Notes under the pieces: model-generated
Database searches by the model: none
Seen by the model: only the letters and a program-made list of their open reading frames with translations
Told to the model about the DNA's origin: nothing
Assembly (NCBI GenBank): GCA_963783245.1
Contig: CAWAMS010000003.1
Span: 434,001-498,000, forward strand
Length of the DNA stretch: 64,000 nt
Direction of reading: 5' to 3'
Origin: Bog-473 sp963783245
GTDB lineage: Bacteria > Actinomycetota > Acidimicrobiia > Acidimicrobiales > RAAP-2
Position numbers and translations under genes: made by a program
In this document: piece after piece, positions 42,672 through 51,900 of the stretch
Numbering within the stretch: the first letter of the stretch is position 1
Layout of the letters: every line of letters starts with the position of its first letter

Positions 42672-43422
42672 ACGGATTGACGGCACCGAAACGGCGCACC
42701 CGGCGCTGGTACTCGATCACGGCCTCGTAGAGGTGCCGGCGGCGCACGTCCGGCCAGAGCACCTCGGGGAAGATCAACTCGCTGTAGGCGATCTCCCAGA
42801 GCAGGAAGTTCGAGATACGGGTCTCTCCGGACGTACGGATCACCAGGTCGGGGTCGGGCATGTCCGGGTAGTAGAGATGGCGCCGGATCGCCTTCTCGTC
42901 GACCTTGTCGGCCGGGATCCCCTCGGCCACCAGGGCCTTGACCGCGTCGACGATCTCGGCCCGCCCGCCGTAGTTGAAGGCCAGTGTCAGCTTCATCGTG
43001 CGGTTCTTCTTCGTGAGCTCGACCGAGTCGTCCATCCGGCGCAGGACGCGGCGGGGCACCCGCCAATCCCGCCGGCCGGCAAAGCGGATCTGCACGTCGA
43101 GGTCGTTGAGCTCGTCGGCCCTGCGCATCAGCAGGTTCTCGTTGAATCCCATCAAAAAGCGCACTTCGTCGGCCGGGCGGCGCCAGTTCTCTGTAGAGAA
43201 GGCGTACACCGTCAGCCACCTGATCCCGATTTCGAGCGCACCCTTGACCACATCGAACAGCGCCGTCTCCCCCATCGTGTGCCCCTCGGTACGGGGCAGG
43301 CCCCGTGCGCTGGCCCAACGCCCATTGCCGTCCATGACACAGGCCACGTGGACGGGGACGCGGCTGCGGTCGAGGGCGTCCGGAACGGGATCGACGCCCT
43401 GCTCGGTCGTGGGGGTTGACAC
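42670..43422 (-). CDS. uppS: isoprenyl transferase (undecaprenyl diphosphate synthase type)
   Basis: A cis-prenyltransferase of 250 residues making the polyprenyl carrier for cell wall assembly. HVACVMDGNGRWASARGLPRTEGH holds the catalytic Asp and the pyrophosphate-binding Arg. YAFSTENWRRPADEV, LTLAFNYGGRAEIVDA and DPDLVIRTSGETRISNFLLWEIAYSEL are the other conserved blocks. The start is GTG 43422. It heads the uppS-small protein-recO-hemW operon. Confidence 0.94.
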   Translation of the reverse strand: MSTPTTEQGVDPVPDALDRSRVPVHVACVMDGNGRWASARGLPRTEGHTMGETALFDVVKGALEIGIRWLTVYAFSTENWRRPADEVRFLMGFNENLLMRRADELNDLDVQIRFAGRRDWRVPRRVLRRMDDSVELTKKNRTMKLTLAFNYGGRAEIVDAVKALVAEGIPADKVDEKAIRRHLYYPDMPDPDLVIRTSGETRISNFLLWEIAYSELIFPEVLWPDVRRRHLYEAVIEYQRRVRRFGAVNP

Positions 43423-43481
43423 TCAGATGAACCTACCGCGCCGACCCTGTCACCACGTGCGGGCATGATCAGGAGGTGGAG

Positions 43482-45605
43482 ATGGATTGGGACGACGAGG
43501 CTGACGCCCTTCTGGGCGAGCTGGCGGACACTCCGCCCGACATGATGCCGGGGTCGTCCCGGAGCACGGCGCGAACAGGCCCGCCAAGCCGGTGACGACG
43601 CCGTAGCGGCGCTGGCCAAGGTCACCGCCGGTATGGCGAACGGAGAACAGCGCCCCGAACAGCAGGAGATGTGCCGCGCCGTCGGCGAGGCGGTGGTGAC
43701 GGGCACGCATCTCGTCGTCCAGGCCGGTACGGGAACGGGAAAGTCACTCGCCTACCTCGTGCCCGCCGTGCTCAGCGGGAAGAAGGTGGTGGTGGCCACC
43801 GCGACCAAGGCACTGCAGGACCAGCTGGCCGAGAAGGACCTGCCCCTGGTCGACCGCGGGCTGGGCCTCACCTTCTCCTACGCCGTGCTCAAGGGGCGGA
43901 GCAACTACATCTGCCGACAGCGGGTGAACGAGGTGGGCCACGGCGGCATCCAGCCCGAGCTGAGCGTCGACGCCGGGGGCGAGACAGAACTCCTTCGAAC
44001 AGGCCGGGGCACGGGCTGAGGATCGGGCCGAAAGCGCCCCCGAAGGCCTGGTCAACGAGGTACGCACGCTGTTGTCCTGGGCCGAGACGACCCGGACCGG
44101 CGACCGGGCCGACCTGAGCTTCGAGCCCAGTCCCCGGGCCTGGAGCATGGTCAGCGTCGGCCCCCGGGAGTGCCCGGGCGCGTTCAACTGCCCCTCTGGG
44201 AACCACTGCTTCGCCGAGGCCGCCCGCGACGCCGCGGCGGCGGCCGACGTGGTCGTGGTCAACACCCATCTCTACGGGGCCCACCTGGCCAGCGGCGGGG
44301 CGGTCCTGCCCGAACACGACGTGGTCGTCTTCGACGAGACCCACGAGCTCGAGGAGGTCATGACCTCGTGCCTGGGGGTCGAGATCACCCCGGGCCGCTT
44401 CCGTGCCCTGGCGCTGTCGGCCCGTTCGCTGGTGACCGAGAACGAAGCCAACCTGCTGTCCTCGCTGCTCTCGCTGGGCGACCAGATCGGCGATCTCCTC
44501 GCCGACCGGATCGGGACCCGGGTCCTGCACGACGACGCCCAGCCCCCGGTCGACGATCGTGTGCTGGCGGAGCTGCTGGGCCGTACGGCCGAGTTGGCGG
44601 GCCGCGTGACCGATGCTGTGCGCCGCAGCAATCTGCAGGGCTCCCTGCTGGGCGACGACAGTGACGGCGGGAACGGTGCCGCGGCGGCCGCACCGACCTG
44701 GGTGCGCACAAGACCCGCGTCATCAGCGCCGCCAGTCATCTGACCGACGACCTGCACCGCCTCCTGGCGCGGGGCGAGGGCGAGGTGGCCTGGGTCGACG
44801 GGACGCGTCGCAACGTGCGCCTCCGGCTGTCCCCGATCGACGTCGGGCCCGCCCTCGAGTCCACGCTCTGGGGCGAGGTCACCGCGGTGTTGACGAGCGC
44901 CACGGTGCCGCCCTTCCTGGCCGAACGGGTCGGCCTCGAAGGTTTCGAGACGAACCAGCTCAATGTGGGAAGCCCCTTCGACTATCGGGCTCACTCCCTC
45001 CTCTACGTGGCACGCCACCTGCCCGACCGCCGGGCCCCGCAGGCCGAGGCCGCACTCCATGCCGAGCTCGCCCTGTTGATCGCCGCCGCCGGGGGGCGGA
45101 CCCTGGCCCTGTTCACCAGCCGCCGGGCGACGGAAGAGGCCGCCGCCGCCCTGGCACCCGATCTGCCCTACCAACTGCTGTTACAGGGCGAATTGCCCAA
45201 GGGGCGCCTCTTGGAGGAGTTCGCCCAGAACGAGACGTCCTGCCTCTTCGCCACGCTCGGCTTCTGGCAGGGCGTCGACATCCCTGGACGGTCGCTCTCC
45301 TTGGTGACGTTGGACCGGCTTGCCGTTTCCCCGGCCCGACGACCCGCTGCTCCAGGCCCGTCGGGCCCGCGCGGGCGGGCGCGCCTTCTCGGTCGTCGAC
45401 CTGCCCCGGGCGGCCACCCTCCTGGCGCAGGGCGCGGGCCGGCTGATCCGCTCGGCCGATGACCGCGGCGTGGTGGCCGTCCTCGATTCCGCGCCTCGCC
45501 ACCGCCACCTACCGCGGCGTGCTGCTGGCCACCCTCCCGCCGATGCGGCGCACGGTCGACCGCTTCGAGGTCGAGGGATTCCTCCGCGAGGCGCTGGCCC
45601 GGTAG
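43482..45605 (+). CDS. DinG/XPD-like DNA helicase, many frameshifts
   Basis: ATP-dependent helicase of the DinG/Rad3 type, broken across at least five frame changes. AGGAGG precedes ATG 43482. Pieces in order: MDWDDEADALLGELADTPPD; RPEQQEMCRAVGEAVVTGTHLVVQAGTGTGKSLAYLVPAVL (Walker A); SNYICRQRV and CPGAFNCPSGNHCFAEA (iron-sulfur Cys region); DVVVFDETHELEEVMT (DEAH box); LTSATVPPFLAERVGLEGFE; FATLGFWQGVDIPGRSLSLVTLDRLPFPRPDDPLLQARR; and the tail VDRFEVEGFLREALAR. Breaks lie near 43565, 44000, 44715, 45330 and 45490. The intact length is about 705 residues. The density of errors is the highest in the window. Confidence 0.82.
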
Positions 45606-45613
45606 CGGGTCGA

Positions 45614-46513
45614 TCAGTACCCGAGCCGGTTCAGCATTTCGTCGCGATCCTGCCAGTGCTTCTCGACCTTGACGTGCAGCTCCAGGTACGCCCCTTCGGG
45701 CAGTGTCGCCCGCACGGCGGTGCCCACCGCCTTGAGGACCTCGCCCCCCTTGCCGATGACGATGCCCTTCTGGGAGTCACGCTCGACGATGATCTCGCAG
45801 CGGATGTGCGGCCAGTCCCACTCCGTGACCCGGCACGAGATCGAGTGGGGCAGCTCGTCGTGCGTCTTGGCCAGTAACTGCTCACGCACCAGTTCGGCCA
45901 CCCACAACGCTTCGGGGGTGTCGGTCACGACGTCGTCGGGGAAGAAGGGCGGCCCCTCCTCGAGCGAGTCGATGACGTACGCCGTCAGCGCCTCGACCCC
46001 CTGCCCGCTGCGGGCCGAGACCGGGAAGTACTCGACCGACTCCGCGTCGAAGATGGCCTCCACGGCGGCCTTGGCCGAGAGGAGGCGCTCGAGGATCTGA
46101 TCTCCCGAAGCCTTGTCGATCTTGTTGATCACCACGACCAACTTGGGCGGATCGTCACCCCGCTGGACCTCGCGCAGCGAACGCTCGAGCACGGTGCGGT
46201 CGCCGGGACCGACGGCCGCCGTGGCATCGACCAGGACCAGGATCATGTCGACATCGGTCAACGCGCTGGTCGCCGTCTCGTTCAGACGGGCCCCGAGCAC
46301 GCTACGCGGGCGGTGGAGTCCCGGGGTGTCGACGAACACGACTTGCACGTCGGGTCGGTGCAGGACCCCGAGGATGCGATGTCGCGTGGTGTTCGGACGC
46401 GACGAGGTGATGGAGACCTTGGTGCCGACCATCTGGTTCACCAGCGTCGACTTGCCGACATTGGGGCGACCCACGACGGCCACGAATCCCGACCGCATGG
46501 GGGCCTCAGCCAT
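45614..46513 (-). CDS. era: GTPase Era
   Basis: A 299-residue Era, binding 16S rRNA in small-subunit assembly. G1 AVVGRPNVGKSTLVNQM, switch NTTRHRILG, G3 FVDTPGLHRP, G4 VVINKIDKAS, and the C-terminal KH domain with RCEIIVERDSQKGIVIGKGGEVLKAVGTAVR. ATG 46513 lies 2 bases after the CorC-like stop. Last gene of the conserved lepA-to-era block. Confidence 0.95.
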   Translation of the reverse strand: MAEAPMRSGFVAVVGRPNVGKSTLVNQMVGTKVSITSSRPNTTRHRILGVLHRPDVQVVFVDTPGLHRPRSVLGARLNETATSALTDVDMILVLVDATAAVGPGDRTVLERSLREVQRGDDPPKLVVVINKIDKASGDQILERLLSAKAAVEAIFDAESVEYFPVSARSGQGVEALTAYVIDSLEEGPPFFPDDVVTDTPEALWVAELVREQLLAKTHDELPHSISCRVTEWDWPHIRCEIIVERDSQKGIVIGKGGEVLKAVGTAVRATLPEGAYLELHVKVEKHWQDRDEMLNRLGY

Positions 46514-46515
46514 CG

Positions 46516-47829
46516 TCACGCATCCTGATGGTCGTCCTCGTGCTCGTGGGAGCCGGTGGGCTCGATACGCACCCGCCCGATCCGCCTCCCGCGCACCTCG
46601 AGCGCGGTCAGGCGGAAGCCGTCGACCTCGACCGAATCGCCGACTTCGGGCACCCGGCCCGCGACATCGAGCATCAGGCCGCCCACGGTGTCCCATGCGC
46701 CGTGCGGTAGCTCGGCCCCCAACAACTGGTCGGCATCGTCCACGGCGTAGCGGCCACTGAGCACGACCGACCCGTCGGGGTTCTGCTCGACCGTCGGCTC
46801 CTCCACGTCGAACTCGTCGACGATTTCGCCGACCAGTTCCTCGAGCAGGTCCTCCAAGGTGACCAGTCCCGCCGTGCCCCCGTACTCGTCCACCACGATG
46901 GCCATATGGATCTTCTCCTCCTGCATCTGGCGCAGCAGGGCGGAGACCTCCTTGGACTCGGGGACGAAGACCGCGGGGCGTGCGCTTCCACGAACGGGCT
47001 CTTCACCCCGGCCCACCCGTTCGGCCCGCATGAGGTCCTTCGTGTATGCGATGCCCTCGATGTCGTCGATCTGCCCGTCGTGGATCGGAATGCGGCTGAA
47101 GCCGGCGGCCAGCGCGGTCTCCAACGCCTCGGTGATGGTCTTGTCGCGTTCGACCGTCACCATGTCCGGGCGCGGCACCATCACCTCCCGTGCCACGGTG
47201 TCGCCGAAGTCGATGATCGAATGGATGAAGGCTCGCTCTTCGTGCTCGATCACATGCTCCTCGTGCGCCACGTCGGCCATCGCCTTGAGCTCGGAGTCGG
47301 TGATGTACGACGGGCGAATGCCGTCGTCGCTCTCGCTCTGATGCCCGATGATCAGATTGGCCAGCCCGATGAGGAGCGACGAGACGAAGCGGATCGGGGG
47401 GAACCGCACGATGACCGACACGATCGGCGCGCTGAACAACGCGGCACGGTCAGGATTGTGCACGGCCCAGTTCTTCGGAACGGCCTCGAAGAACACGAAG
47501 ATGACGATCACTTCGAAGGCGGCACCGACCAGCACGCCGATGCCGCCGAGCACGTGTTCGGCCACCACACCGACGAGGGTGGCCGAGACCAATTGGCAGA
47601 TGAGGACGAGGAGCAGAATGACGTTCAAGAACCGTTCGGGGTTCTCGATCAGGCGCGCCAGCTGGCGAGCCCCCCGTCGCTTCTCGTCCACCAGGGCCTT
47701 CGCCTTGATCCTGTTCATGCGCACCAGGCTGGTCTCGGCCAGCGCCAACAGACCCGAGGCCGCGAGCAGGACCACGATCACGACGACGAGGACGAAATCC
47801 TCGGCGTGGAACCCCTCGACGGCGATCAA
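46516..47829 (-). CDS. CorC/HlyC-like CNNM membrane protein with CBS domains
   Basis: A 437-residue protein. The N-terminal DUF21 membrane domain (DFVLVVVIVVLLAASGLLALAETSLVRMN and RFLNVILLLVLICQLVSATLVG) is followed by two CBS domains (REVMVPRPDMVTVERDKTI and IHMAIVVDEYGGTAGLVTLEDLLEELVGEIVDEFD) and a C-terminal CorC_HlyC transporter-associated domain (VGGLMLDVAGRVPEVGD). Probably involved in Mg or Co transport. The TTG start at 47829 overlaps the ybeY stop (TTGA), showing coupling. Confidence 0.9.
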   Translation of the reverse strand: MIAVEGFHAEDFVLVVVIVVLLAASGLLALAETSLVRMNRIKAKALVDEKRRGARQLARLIENPERFLNVILLLVLICQLVSATLVGVVAEHVLGGIGVLVGAAFEVIVIFVFFEAVPKNWAVHNPDRAALFSAPIVSVIVRFPPIRFVSSLLIGLANLIIGHQSESDDGIRPSYITDSELKAMADVAHEEHVIEHEERAFIHSIIDFGDTVAREVMVPRPDMVTVERDKTITEALETALAAGFSRIPIHDGQIDDIEGIAYTKDLMRAERVGRGEEPVRGSARPAVFVPESKEVSALLRQMQEEKIHMAIVVDEYGGTAGLVTLEDLLEELVGEIVDEFDVEEPTVEQNPDGSVVLSGRYAVDDADQLLGAELPHGAWDTVGGLMLDVAGRVPEVGDSVEVDGFRLTALEVRGRRIGRVRIEPTGSHEHEDDHQDA

Positions 47830-48339
47830 CTCCCTGGCACCTGGTTCCGGTAGAAGCGGTTCAGCAATTCCTGCTCGAGGGCCTCCATGCGCTCTGCTTC
47901 GGCGTCGGCCTCGTGGTCCATCCCCAGCAGATGGAGCAGGCCGTGCACCACGAGGAGCGCCACTTCGTCGTCCAGCGACACTTCGTGCTCGACCGCGTTG
48001 CGCGCCGCCACGGCCGGGCAGATCACCACGTCGCCGAGCAGGGTGAGCGTTCCCTCCTCGGGAGAGGTGCCGGGCCCGCTGCCCCCCAGATCGGGTGAAC
48101 GGCCGGTGGGGCCCGGCTCGTCCTCGATGGGAAACGACAGGACGTCGGTCGGCCCGCCCTTCCCCAGGAACTGCTCGTTCAGCGCCGCAATGGCGTCCTC
48201 GTCGACGAAGAGCAGCGAGACCTCGGTCTCCCCTTTCACCCCTCGTGCCGTCAGCACCCGCTGGCTCAGCTGCGCCCAGCGGCGCCACCTCGATCGGATG
48301 GTCCGCCTGCTCATCGGCCGCAAAGACGTCGATGCTCAC
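47826..48339 (-). CDS. ybeY: endoribonuclease YbeY, frameshifted near N-terminus
   Basis: Zinc-dependent RNase for rRNA maturation. The catalytic HGLLHLLGMDHE is intact, as is GKGGPTDVLSFP. The N-terminal piece SIDVFAADEQADHPIEVAPL is in the frame of GTG 48339 (overlapping the phoH stop as GTGA). One base too many in a CCC run at 48275-48277 then moves the frame to AQLSQRVLTARGVKG. This is the clearest homopolymer-type error in the window. Expected length is about 171 residues. Confidence 0.88.
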
Positions 48340-49301
48340 TGGGTGGATCCCGCCCGCCCTTCCGCCACCTCGTAGGCGTCCACGATGTCCGCCACAATCT
48401 TGTGGCGGACCACGTCGCGTCGGGTCAGGTGCACGAACGCGATGTCCTCCACGGCACCGAGCACGGGCTCCAGGCCGATCAGGCCGGAGCGGCCCCCCGG
48501 CACGTCGATCTGCGTGACGTCGCCGGTCACCACGCAACGTGAGCCGAAACCGATGCGGGTCAGGAACATCTTCATCTGTTCGGGCGTCGTGTTCTGTGCC
48601 TCGTCGAGGATGATGAACGAGTTGTTCAACGTGCGCCCACGCATGAAGGCCAACGGCGCCACCTCAATCGTGCCCCGGTCCAGGAGTCGCTGCGCCCCTT
48701 CGGGCTCGAGCAGGTCGTAGAGCGCGTCGTAGAGCGGGCGCAGATAGGGGTCCACCTTGGCCATCAGGTCGCCGGGCAGGAAACCGAGCCGCTCCCCCGC
48801 CTCGACCGCCGGCCGCGTCAAGATGATGCGCGCCACCTGGCGGGTCTGCAGGGCATGGACGGCCTGCGCCACGGCGAGATACGACTTGCCGGTCCCGGCG
48901 GGACCGATCCCGAAGGTGATGATGTTCTGGTTGATGGCGTCGGTGTAGCGCTTCTGGCCGGCGGTGTTCGGGCGGATGGTCTTGCCGCCGGCAGCCCGCA
49001 CCACCTCGGCCCGCAGGATCTCGCTCGGCCGCACGTCGTCACGCACCATGTCGATGGTGCGTGACATGGTGGAGTTGTCGAGGCTCTGCCCGGCCTGCAG
49101 CAGGAGAACGGCCTCGTCGAAGAGTCGCACGACGCGGTCCGCGTCCGGGCCCTCGACGGTGATCCGGTTGCCCTGCACGGCGATCTTCTCGTCGGGGAAG
49201 GCCTGTTCGACTTGGCGCAGGAGCTCGTCACGGGTGCCGAGCAGGCCCGCCATCAGATGGTTGCCGGGTACGAGACATTCAGCGTGGGTGGTCGTCGTCA
49301 T
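48336..49301 (-). CDS. phoH: PhoH-family ATPase
   Basis: A 321-residue PhoH-like protein. Walker A ITFGIGPAGTGKSYLAVAQAV, LTRPAVEAGERLGFLPGDL, Walker B SFIILDEAQNTTPEQMKMFLTRIG and CVVTGDVTQIDVP. An N-terminal KH-like part precedes them. PhoH is usually next to ybeY, as here, and is thought to act on RNA. Its start overlaps the HIT stop (ATGA). Confidence 0.94.
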   Translation of the reverse strand: MTTTTHAECLVPGNHLMAGLLGTRDELLRQVEQAFPDEKIAVQGNRITVEGPDADRVVRLFDEAVLLLQAGQSLDNSTMSRTIDMVRDDVRPSEILRAEVVRAAGGKTIRPNTAGQKRYTDAINQNIITFGIGPAGTGKSYLAVAQAVHALQTRQVARIILTRPAVEAGERLGFLPGDLMAKVDPYLRPLYDALYDLLEPEGAQRLLDRGTIEVAPLAFMRGRTLNNSFIILDEAQNTTPEQMKMFLTRIGFGSRCVVTGDVTQIDVPGGRSGLIGLEPVLGAVEDIAFVHLTRRDVVRHKIVADIVDAYEVAEGRAGSTQ

Positions 49302-49654
49302 GCGAGTGCGAAGTGTCCTTTGAGTGGTTGGCCACCGAGCACGTGGAGGTGAAGGTGGGGGACGGAGTTCATGGCATCTGGTCCGATGTTGAAGATGAGC
49401 CGGTAGCCCCGGTCAGGGCCCGCCACACCTGCCGCGTCCGCGACGGCGCGGGCGGCCATGAGCATGTCGGCCAGGAGGGGGCCGTCTTCGGCCGTGATCC
49501 CGGATGCATCGACGATGTGACGGCGCGGCACCACCAGGACGTGGAGCGGCGACGCCGGCGATATGTCCTTGAAGGCAACGGTCGTGTCGGTGCTGTGCAC
49601 GATCTCGGAGGGCACGTCGCCCGCCACGATGCCGCAAAATAGGCAATCAGTCAC
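49298..49654 (-). CDS. HIT-family nucleotide hydrolase
   Basis: A 118-residue histidine-triad protein. CLFCGIVAGDVPSEIVH at the start and the triad HLHLHVLGGQPLKG near the end. Members act on nucleoside phosphoramidates or similar nucleotides. It is part of the coupled hrcA-to-era gene block. Confidence 0.93.
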   Translation of the reverse strand: MTDCLFCGIVAGDVPSEIVHSTDTTVAFKDISPASPLHVLVVPRRHIVDASGITAEDGPLLADMLMAARAVADAAGVAGPDRGYRLIFNIGPDAMNSVPHLHLHVLGGQPLKGHFALA

Positions 49655-49707
49655 TGGTCAATTCTCGCTCTGCTCGCTCGGTGTGCCCACGGTCCGGATG
49701 ACGGTGG

Positions 49708-49977
49708 TCATGGTTCGGTGTCCTCGTCGCCCCCGGCCTGACCGGACCCGTCCCCGTTCTCGCCCTTCAACGGCGGGTAGAGGTGCTCGAGTTGGCCCGG
49801 CCGGATGCGGCACGATTCGATGAAGCTGTCGATGTCCTCCACCTTCATCCGGATCACCCGACCGAACTTATAGGCCGGCAGGTCACCCTCGTCGATGAAG
49901 CGGTAGAGGCTGCGCAACGTGATGCCCAGGCGGGCCGAGGCGTCCTTGGTCCCGAGCCACCCGGTCTCTTCGGCCAC
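49708..49977 (-). CDS. excisionase/MerR-like HTH DNA-binding protein
   Basis: An 89-residue protein with one winged-helix HTH: WLGTKDASARLGITLRSLYRFIDEGDLPAYKFGRVIRMKVEDIDSFI, then a Gly/Asp-rich tail. GTG 49977 overlaps the rsmE stop by one base. Proteins of this type are excisionases or BldC-like regulators. Its fixed place inside a housekeeping operon favours a regulator. The target is unknown. Confidence 0.8.
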   Translation of the reverse strand: MAEETGWLGTKDASARLGITLRSLYRFIDEGDLPAYKFGRVIRMKVEDIDSFIESCRIRPGQLEHLYPPLKGENGDGSGQAGGDEDTEP

Positions 49978-50726
49978 TACGAGGATTCTCCCATGGGAGC
50001 CACCGGCGCCACCGTACCCGTACGCAATGAGACCATCAGCGCTCCCGCCGTCACCGCGGCCGTCTCGGCCCGCAACACGCTCAGACCGAAGCCCACCGTG
50101 GGCAGTCCAGACCCCAGTTCGGCGGCGCTCCAGCCGCCTTCGGGACCCACCGCCACGACCCGCTGAGCCAGGCTCGGACGGTCCCCGCTGAGTTGCGCCA
50201 GCACGACCTCGCCCGCGCCACCGAGACGGCCCAGCTCGCCGAACGCCACCACGTCGCTGACCTCGGGCAGCCACACCCGACGGCACTGTGCGGCCGCTTC
50301 TCGGGCCACCCGGCGCAGCCGCGCCACAGCCCCCTGGCGCCGGGCGCCCTCCCAGCGCACCACGGTGCGTTCACTGACCAACGGCACGATGCGATCGATG
50401 CCCAACTCGGTGAGTTTCTGGACGACCCACTCTGGGCGCTCGCCCTTGGTGGGGGCGAACGCCACCGTCAGGGAAGGAGCCGGGCCCGGTTCGTACTGCA
50501 CGCCGCCGTCGCCCCCCGGGCCCGCCTCGTCGTGGACCGCGATGAGCGCGTCGGTGTCACCGCCCTGCCAGCGGCTGCGGGCCCACCGCCCGGCGCCGTC
50601 GCTGACGATGATCTCCTCGCCGGCCCGCAGTCGCAGTACCCGACCGACGTGGTGCAGGTCGTCGGCGGAGAGCACGGGGTGCGCCACGTCGTCCACGAAC
50701 ACCTGCACAGCGGCCGCGGCACGCAC
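49977..50726 (-). CDS. rsmE: 16S rRNA m3U1498 methyltransferase RsmE
   Basis: A 249-residue SPOUT methyltransferase. PVLSADDLHHVGRVLRLRAGEEIIVSDGAG at the N-terminus, PEWVVQKLTELGIDRIVPLVSERTVVR in the middle, and the knotted SAM site VVAVGPEGGWSAAEL with GLSVLRAETAAVTAGALM. GTG 50726 was chosen by family length; the frame stays open back to 50954. It follows dnaJ in the usual order. Confidence 0.92.
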   Translation of the reverse strand: MRAAAAVQVFVDDVAHPVLSADDLHHVGRVLRLRAGEEIIVSDGAGRWARSRWQGGDTDALIAVHDEAGPGGDGGVQYEPGPAPSLTVAFAPTKGERPEWVVQKLTELGIDRIVPLVSERTVVRWEGARRQGAVARLRRVAREAAAQCRRVWLPEVSDVVAFGELGRLGGAGEVVLAQLSGDRPSLAQRVVAVGPEGGWSAAELGSGLPTVGFGLSVLRAETAAVTAGALMVSLRTGTVAPVAPMGESS

Positions 50727-50757
50727 CGCGATGGCGGCGAATTCGGTTGAACCCGTG

Positions 50758-51900
50758 CTACCCAAAAGCAGAGCGGAGGCGCGAGAACACGCCGTCACCG
50801 CCCCCGCCAGGGGGCAACACGTTCTCACCTCGAGCGGCGGCGAATTGCCGCAGCAGGTCTTCCTCCGCCTCAGTGAGACCCGCGGGCGTCTCGACCAACA
50901 CGTGCACGAAAAGGTCGCCACGGCCCCGGCCGCGGAGGTGCGGCACTCCCTCACCGCGGATGCGCTCGACGTGGCCGTGCTGGGTCCCCGCCTTCACGGT
51001 CACCGCATGCGTGCTCTCCAACGTGTCCACCTCGACCTCGGTCCCCAACGCGGCCTGGGCCACCCCGATGGTGAGGGTCGTGTGCAGGTTGTCGCCCTCG
51101 CGCTCGAAACGCGGGTCCGGAGTCACCATCAGATGCACGAAGAGCGATCCGGTGGAGCCGCCGCGCTGACCCGCCGCCCCCCGCCCGGCGAGTCGCAGTG
51201 TCGAGCCGTTGTCCACACCGGCCGGGATCTCGACCGTGAACGTGCTCTCCTCGGTCCGGCGGCCCTCACCCCCGCACTCGGTGCACGGGTGCGGAATCGT
51301 CTCGCCGAGACCACCGCAATTCGGGCAGGGCGTGCTCGTGACGACCTGGCCCAGGAGTGACTGCCGGACCCGGCGTACTTCCCCGGCCCCTTGGCAATCG
51401 ACACAGGTGATCGCCTCGGTCCCCGGTGCCGCACCGCCACCGGCGCAGGCCACGCAGGTGGTGGGCAGGCGCACCGAGATCTCCCGGCGGCACCCGAACA
51501 CGGCCTCGGCGAACTCGAGGTCGATCCGGACCTCGGCGTCAGAACCGGGTGCGGGACCGCGTCGCCGCCCACCGCCACCCGACATCTGGCCGAAGAACGC
51601 TTCGAAGATGTCGCCCAGCCCGCCCTCGAAACCGAATCCGCCCGCGCCACCGGCCTGATTGCCGAAGACACCCTCGGGCCCGAAGCGGTCGTAGCGCGCC
51701 CGCTTCTCGGGATCCCGCAGGACCTCGTAGGCCAGCGTCACCTCTTTGAACTTCGCCTCGGCGACATCGTCACCGGGGTTGTTGTCCGGGTGCAGCTCCC
51801 GGGCCCGCGCCCGGTAGGCCTTCTTGATCTGCTCGTCAGTGGCGTCCTGCCGGACCCCCAAGAGCCCGTACAGGTCGCTCAAACCTTCAATTCCCGCCAT
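50758..51900 (-). CDS. dnaJ: chaperone DnaJ
   Basis: A 380-residue type I DnaJ, co-chaperone of DnaK. J-domain LYGLLGVRQDATDEQIKKAYRARARELHPDNNPGD with HPD, a Gly/Phe-rich linker, four zinc-binding CxxCxGxG-type units (CVACAGGG, CVDCQGAG, CPNCGGLG, CTECGGEG) and the C-terminal substrate domain. It overlaps the hrcA end by 14 bases, so both should share the heat-shock control upstream of hrcA. Confidence 0.95.
   Translation of the reverse strand: MAGIEGLSDLYGLLGVRQDATDEQIKKAYRARARELHPDNNPGDDVAEAKFKEVTLAYEVLRDPEKRARYDRFGPEGVFGNQAGGAGGFGFEGGLGDIFEAFFGQMSGGGGRRRGPAPGSDAEVRIDLEFAEAVFGCRREISVRLPTTCVACAGGGAAPGTEAITCVDCQGAGEVRRVRQSLLGQVVTSTPCPNCGGLGETIPHPCTECGGEGRRTEESTFTVEIPAGVDNGSTLRLAGRGAAGQRGGSTGSLFVHLMVTPDPRFEREGDNLHTTLTIGVAQAALGTEVEVDTLESTHAVTVKAGTQHGHVERIRGEGVPHLRGRGRGDLFVHVLVETPAGLTEAEEDLLRQFAAARGENVLPPGGGGDGVFSRLRSAFG

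Noticed and set aside
43482..45605. Programmed frameshifting in the DinG-like helicase
   Set aside because: Five or more shifts in both directions without slippery sites, alongside similar breaks in unrelated genes, fit sequence error.
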